This document shows positions 61,271 to 64,000 of a DNA stretch of 64,000 nt, piece after piece; positions within the stretch are counted from its first letter, which is position 1, and every line of letters begins with the position of its first letter. Below the pieces are notes generated by a model. The model was given only the letters and a program-made list of their open reading frames with translations. It was not told where the DNA came from and did not search any database. The stretch comes from Arthrobacter sp. S41. GTDB lineage: Bacteria > Actinomycetota > Actinomycetes > Actinomycetales > Micrococcaceae. The translations under genes and the position numbers were made by a program. The stretch lies in NCBI RefSeq assembly GCF_004320535.1, contig NZ_SIHY01000001.1:1798001-1862000 (forward strand), given 5' to 3'.

Positions 61271-62098
61271 TTAGAGGTAGGTGGGGATGATTGAGGCGAT
61301 GGGCAAGATGCGGGCGTTGACCTCTGGGTTGGTATGTCCAGGGTGAGAGTCGGTGGTGAAGATCTGTCCGAAGTGATTTTTCAGTTCACCGGCGGCTCCC
61401 GAGAACACCCCGTGGCTAACCCAGAGATCCAGGTTTTCCTTTGGCAGCCCGGTCGCAGCGGCTAGACCTCTGAAGGTCCCTCCCCCGTCGCAGATATCGT
61501 CAACTACTAGGTAGCGGCCGCCAACAGGAAGCTCTTCGCAGTGAAAGCCGGTGAGCTTCCCGGTTTCAAAGTCGCGCTTCTTTCCTGCTTTATAGACCGG
61601 CAGTCCGAAGGCCTTGGCTGCCTTAGTTGCCCGGTTCACCGCTCCGGCGTCCGGAGCGATAATGCCGTCGTAGTGCTGGTCGAAGTGCCCCAGCCATTTG
61701 GCTAGCGGTTCAGCTGGATCAATAACAGTCAGGTTATTGACCAAGGTGGTGATCACTGGTGAGTGTGGATCAAAGCAGATCACCCGATCAGCTTCAAGCG
61801 CGTTGATCATATTTGCGTAGACCTTGGCACCGAAGGGTTCTCCACGGTCGGCCCGCGCTGCTGGCAGATATGGAATGACCGCACTGACCTTGTGACCATG
61901 CTGGTGTGCGTAGTCAATCCAGAGACCAGCTCGCATGAAGTCGTTGGCGTCAGTACCGGTGATGATGATGTGGCTTGGGGTCTGCTCGTTGGCTGCGGAT
62001 CCAATTTTGAAGTGTGCTTCCCCGGCAGGAAAGTTCATGAATTCAACGTCGGAGTAGACCGTGTATCCGGCTGCAACGGTGGCGTATGGCTTGATCAT
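61271..62098 (-). CDS. Ribose-phosphate pyrophosphokinase-like protein (PRPP synthetase)
   Basis: PRPP synthetase paralogue of about 275 residues, shorter than the 310-330 of the housekeeping enzyme. ATG 62098 is used because upstream codons contain the operator. ARADRGEPFGAKVY, ICFDPHSPV and IIAPDAGAVNRATKAA correspond to the ATP- and metal-binding parts; the PRPP loop reads VVDDICDGGGTFRGLA. It probably provides PRPP specifically for NadV, 16 nt downstream. Confidence 0.87.
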   Translation of the reverse strand: MIKPYATVAAGYTVYSDVEFMNFPAGEAHFKIGSAANEQTPSHIIITGTDANDFMRAGLWIDYAHQHGHKVSAVIPYLPAARADRGEPFGAKVYANMINALEADRVICFDPHSPVITTLVNNLTVIDPAEPLAKWLGHFDQHYDGIIAPDAGAVNRATKAAKAFGLPVYKAGKKRDFETGKLTGFHCEELPVGGRYLVVDDICDGGGTFRGLAAATGLPKENLDLWVSHGVFSGAAGELKNHFGQIFTTDSHPGHTNPEVNARILPIASIIPTYL

Positions 62099-62114
62099 GA
62101 ATTCAGCGTAACAC

Positions 62115-62136
62115 ATAAACATCACTTGATGTTTAT
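62115..62136. promoter_or_regulatory. 22-bp palindrome, candidate NrtR operator
   Basis: Perfect inverted repeat with 10-bp arms ATAAACATCA and TGATGTTTAT separated by CT, 16 nt upstream of the PRPP synthetase start. It is the only palindrome upstream of the NAD-salvage operon. A -35-like TTGCCA on the minus strand lies just before it. NrtR binding is inferred from the operon; the motif itself is clear. Confidence 0.7.
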
Positions 62137-62212
62137 TGCTGGCAAAAAAACTTCCCTGCCCACTTTTGGGGTCAGCTAACCGCCAAACCACCTTAGAGAG
62201 CTAGGGAAGTAT

Positions 62213-63313
62213 TTAGTAGTTCAGCCCGCGAGCAGCCACGTCCCACACCTCGGTGGAATCATCGGGGTGCACGGCCAACACAGAATCAACCAGGTTCACT
62301 GCCTGGCACACATGATTCGGGATCACCTGCAGGCGAGTGCCGTGCGCAGGCAGCTCAAGATTTTCGGGCCACAGGACCGTGGAGTGGTGTTCGGAGAGTG
62401 CACTAATTCTGGCGTCCGGACATTCCACAATGCGCCCGTACCCGGTGGCCCAGCTAGGACGGTCACTGCCAAGAATTTTGCTACCGGCATCCAGTACTAC
62501 TCGGCGAGGGATCTGCTCATTTCCTTCATGACGGCTCACCACGGTTGCCGCAACAGTCAATGAGATCTCGTCAAAGCCAATACGTCCAAGTTCAAATTGC
62601 TGAGCGTCCCCAAAAACGTAAACACCTGGACGTACTTCGGTCAGCACAGAGCTATCGCTCAAGGCAGCGGTCGGTGAGGAGCCACCGCTGATGCGTTTGA
62701 TTTCAAATCCGGCTTCACGCAACAACCTTGTCGCCTCGGCCAACGCTTTAAATTCATCATTAACCGCAGCGTCGATTCCATCGGGATCATAGCTGTGCCC
62801 AGGGAAGGTAAAGACTCCGTGCACGCGCATGCCAGCTGCGCTGGCGGCTTGGGCGATGGCCACCGCATCTTGTGGTCGCACACCGCTGCGGTGATGCCCG
62901 CTATCAATCTCAATCATGAGCCTGATTTTTGCGGCCTTCTCCCCCAGCATCTGGGACATCTGCTGGACGGCTTCGACCGAATCAGTACCGATGCTCAGCT
63001 TCGCACGTCGCATCAACTCCACAATGCGAGTTGCTTGAGACTCATCAACCCATAACGGATAAGCAATAAAGATCTTGGCCACGCCCTGCAGCGCAAAGCT
63101 TAAGGCCTCACCGACGGTAGCCACGGTCAGCCCGACGGCACCAGAGTCTAGTTGACGGCCAGCGACTTCCAGCATCTTGTGGGTTTTTGCGTGCGGGCGT
63201 AATTTCAAACCTTGGCTGGCGACCCGTTGGGCCATTTTGGAAATGTTCTTTTCCAGCTGGGCCACATCGATCATGATGTGTGGCGTGCTGATGCCAGCAG
63301 GGATTGAGACCAC
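62213..63313 (-). CDS. D-threonine aldolase/D-serine dehydratase-family PLP enzyme
   Basis: Fold-type III PLP enzyme, 366 residues from GTG 63313 (AAAGGAA upstream). The PLP lysine is in LRPHAKTHKMLEVAG near residue 41; the metal-binding His and Cys of the DSD/DTA class are in IPNHVCQAVNLVD near residue 340. It may cleave D-threonine or dehydrate D-serine. Its upstream neighbour on the same strand is an IclR-type regulator. Confidence 0.85.
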   Translation of the reverse strand: MVSIPAGISTPHIMIDVAQLEKNISKMAQRVASQGLKLRPHAKTHKMLEVAGRQLDSGAVGLTVATVGEALSFALQGVAKIFIAYPLWVDESQATRIVELMRRAKLSIGTDSVEAVQQMSQMLGEKAAKIRLMIEIDSGHHRSGVRPQDAVAIAQAASAAGMRVHGVFTFPGHSYDPDGIDAAVNDEFKALAEATRLLREAGFEIKRISGGSSPTAALSDSSVLTEVRPGVYVFGDAQQFELGRIGFDEISLTVAATVVSRHEGNEQIPRRVVLDAGSKILGSDRPSWATGYGRIVECPDARISALSEHHSTVLWPENLELPAHGTRLQVIPNHVCQAVNLVDSVLAVHPDDSTEVWDVAARGLNY

Positions 63314-63418
63314 GTCTACCGTTCCTTTAATACTTGTACTGCGTCGCGGTGACGGTCGTGTCTTGTTGAATCCGCCGATCAAAAAGATTACCGCAGCTTT
63401 CTAGCAACCAGCTAAGCG

Positions 63419-64000
63419 CTACATCCGAGCACCACTGGTCCGCGCGGCCAGCTTGGTCGAGAGCTCATGGGCGTGGTGCAAAAGAAGTTGCCCCAATTCC
63501 TCGCGACGATCTTGTTCAAAGCGCGTGTGTATGCCGGTCAAGCTCAACGCCCAGGCAGGTTGTCCAGAGCTATCAAAGACCACTGCACCCATTCCCCAGC
63601 TGCCCTCAACGATGAGTCCGGGGTTGATGGAGTAACCAGCTTTTCTGGTTTCGGCGATCTTCTTACGCAATTCCTTAGCACTGTGCGCAGAACCGTATTC
63701 GGCCTCTAACTGAGCTCTAGCGAGATAGCGCTTCATACTCTCCTCGGGCAGGAAAGCAAGGATGGCCATGCCCGCCGATGCCACACCCAGCGGGAAGCGA
63801 CGCCCTTCGTAAAGCACAAAGGAACGAATGGGGAAGGCGCCATCTTGACGTAGGAGGCACACCGTTTCATCTGAGCGTCGCGCAGAAAGAAAGGCAGATT
63901 CTCCGGTAGCTTCTGCCAATGCCGTGACGTGTTCACGAGCCAGCTCGCTGATGTCGTATCGCTCGGCGGCCACCGCTCCCATGAGGTAGAGCTCCGGGCC
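63419..64000 (-). CDS. IclR-family regulator, C-terminal part (cut by window edge)
   Basis: Open frame to the window edge; the visible 193 residues begin GPELYLMGAVAAERYDI, the junction between winged helix and effector domain in IclR proteins. The effector domain follows (ETVCLLRQDGAFPIRSFVLYEGRRFPLG, AILAFLP, AGYSINPGLIVEGSWGMGAVVFD). The DNA-binding part lies outside. It precedes the D-amino-acid enzyme gene by about 105 nt and may regulate it. Confidence 0.88.
   Translation of the reverse strand, partial: GPELYLMGAVAAERYDISELAREHVTALAEATGESAFLSARRSDETVCLLRQDGAFPIRSFVLYEGRRFPLGVASAGMAILAFLPEESMKRYLARAQLEAEYGSAHSAKELRKKIAETRKAGYSINPGLIVEGSWGMGAVVFDSSGQPAWALSLTGIHTRFEQDRREELGQLLLHHAHELSTKLAARTSGARM

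Noticed and set aside
1-64000. tRNA genes, rRNA, CRISPR arrays, intact insertion sequences, integrase genes
   Set aside because: Looked for characteristic TpsiC-like motifs, repeat-spacer arrays and transposase or integrase proteins while reading; none seen. An island insertion site at a tRNA is therefore not supported.

Overview
The window looks like a chromosomal segment of a moderate-GC actinobacterium of the Arthrobacter/Glutamicibacter type (Micrococcaceae). This rests on protein character, not on a database search: zinc-free bL36 with a CobW-like protein under a Zur-type box, aztABCD-like zinc uptake, a QsuB-like 3-dehydroshikimate dehydratase, an actinobacterial IolC, NrtR-NadV-PRPP synthetase, and many GTG starts with ATGA/GTGA overlaps. 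No rRNA, tRNA, CRISPR array or intact insertion sequence was seen. Spot counts of 60-base lines give roughly 50-58% GC for most of the window.

Layout. 1-4.2 kb: lactate permease (cut by the window edge) divergent from lutABC, with three copies of a FadR-type GntR operator between them. 4.2-9.1 kb: zinc ABC transporter (aztB, two AztD-like propeller lipoproteins, aztC) divergent from aztA across a Zur box. 9.2-11.1 kb: LysE exporter, DUF4190 protein, YceI protein. 11.4-15.1 kb: OpuC/ProU-type compatible-solute transporter. 15.3-17.5 kb: FAH-family hydrolase, then a second Zur target (degenerate COG0523 protein plus a 40-residue bL36 paralogue). 17.6-26.4 kb: Na+/alanine symporter, CitE-like lyase, CycA-like permease, a frameshifted DUF4262 gene, an acidic repeat protein, malic enzyme, a solo excisionase-type HTH protein and an aminotransferase. 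26.4-31.4 kb: shikimate-to-protocatechuate module (IclR, QsuB, shikimate/quinate dehydrogenase, divergent ShiA-like transporter).

The most unusual part is 34.2-48.1 kb. A seven-gene sugar/cyclitol-type operon (TIM-barrel isomerase, two Gfo/Idh/MocA dehydrogenases, IolC-like kinase, LacD/YihT-type aldolase, cyclase-family hydrolase, APC permease) is divergent from an adrenodoxin-reductase-type flavoprotein and a natural flavodoxin-cytochrome P450 fusion. These two match the architecture of the XplB/XplA pair known for degrading the explosive RDX. The P450 lacks the usual acid-alcohol pair in helix I. A TetR regulator, a VOC protein and an MFS transporter follow. A 15-bp motif, CCTAnCGAnCGTnAG, occurs before the permease operon, before the reductase-P450 operon and before the VOC/MFS genes, so the block appears to be one regulon. 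The P450 part is about 48% GC. The segments on either side (about 30.94-33.58 and 48.1-51.05 kb) are about 63-65% GC, and the left one begins in the middle of the ShiA-like gene, so the region is a mosaic.

51.1-64 kb: HxlR/NmrA-like divergent pair, dipeptide/oligopeptide ABC transporter with a fused double ATPase, acyl-CoA ligase, an NAD-salvage operon (PRPP synthetase, nicotinamide phosphoribosyltransferase, NrtR) preceded by a 22-bp palindrome, a D-threonine-aldolase/D-serine-dehydratase family enzyme and the C-terminal part of an IclR regulator cut by the window edge.
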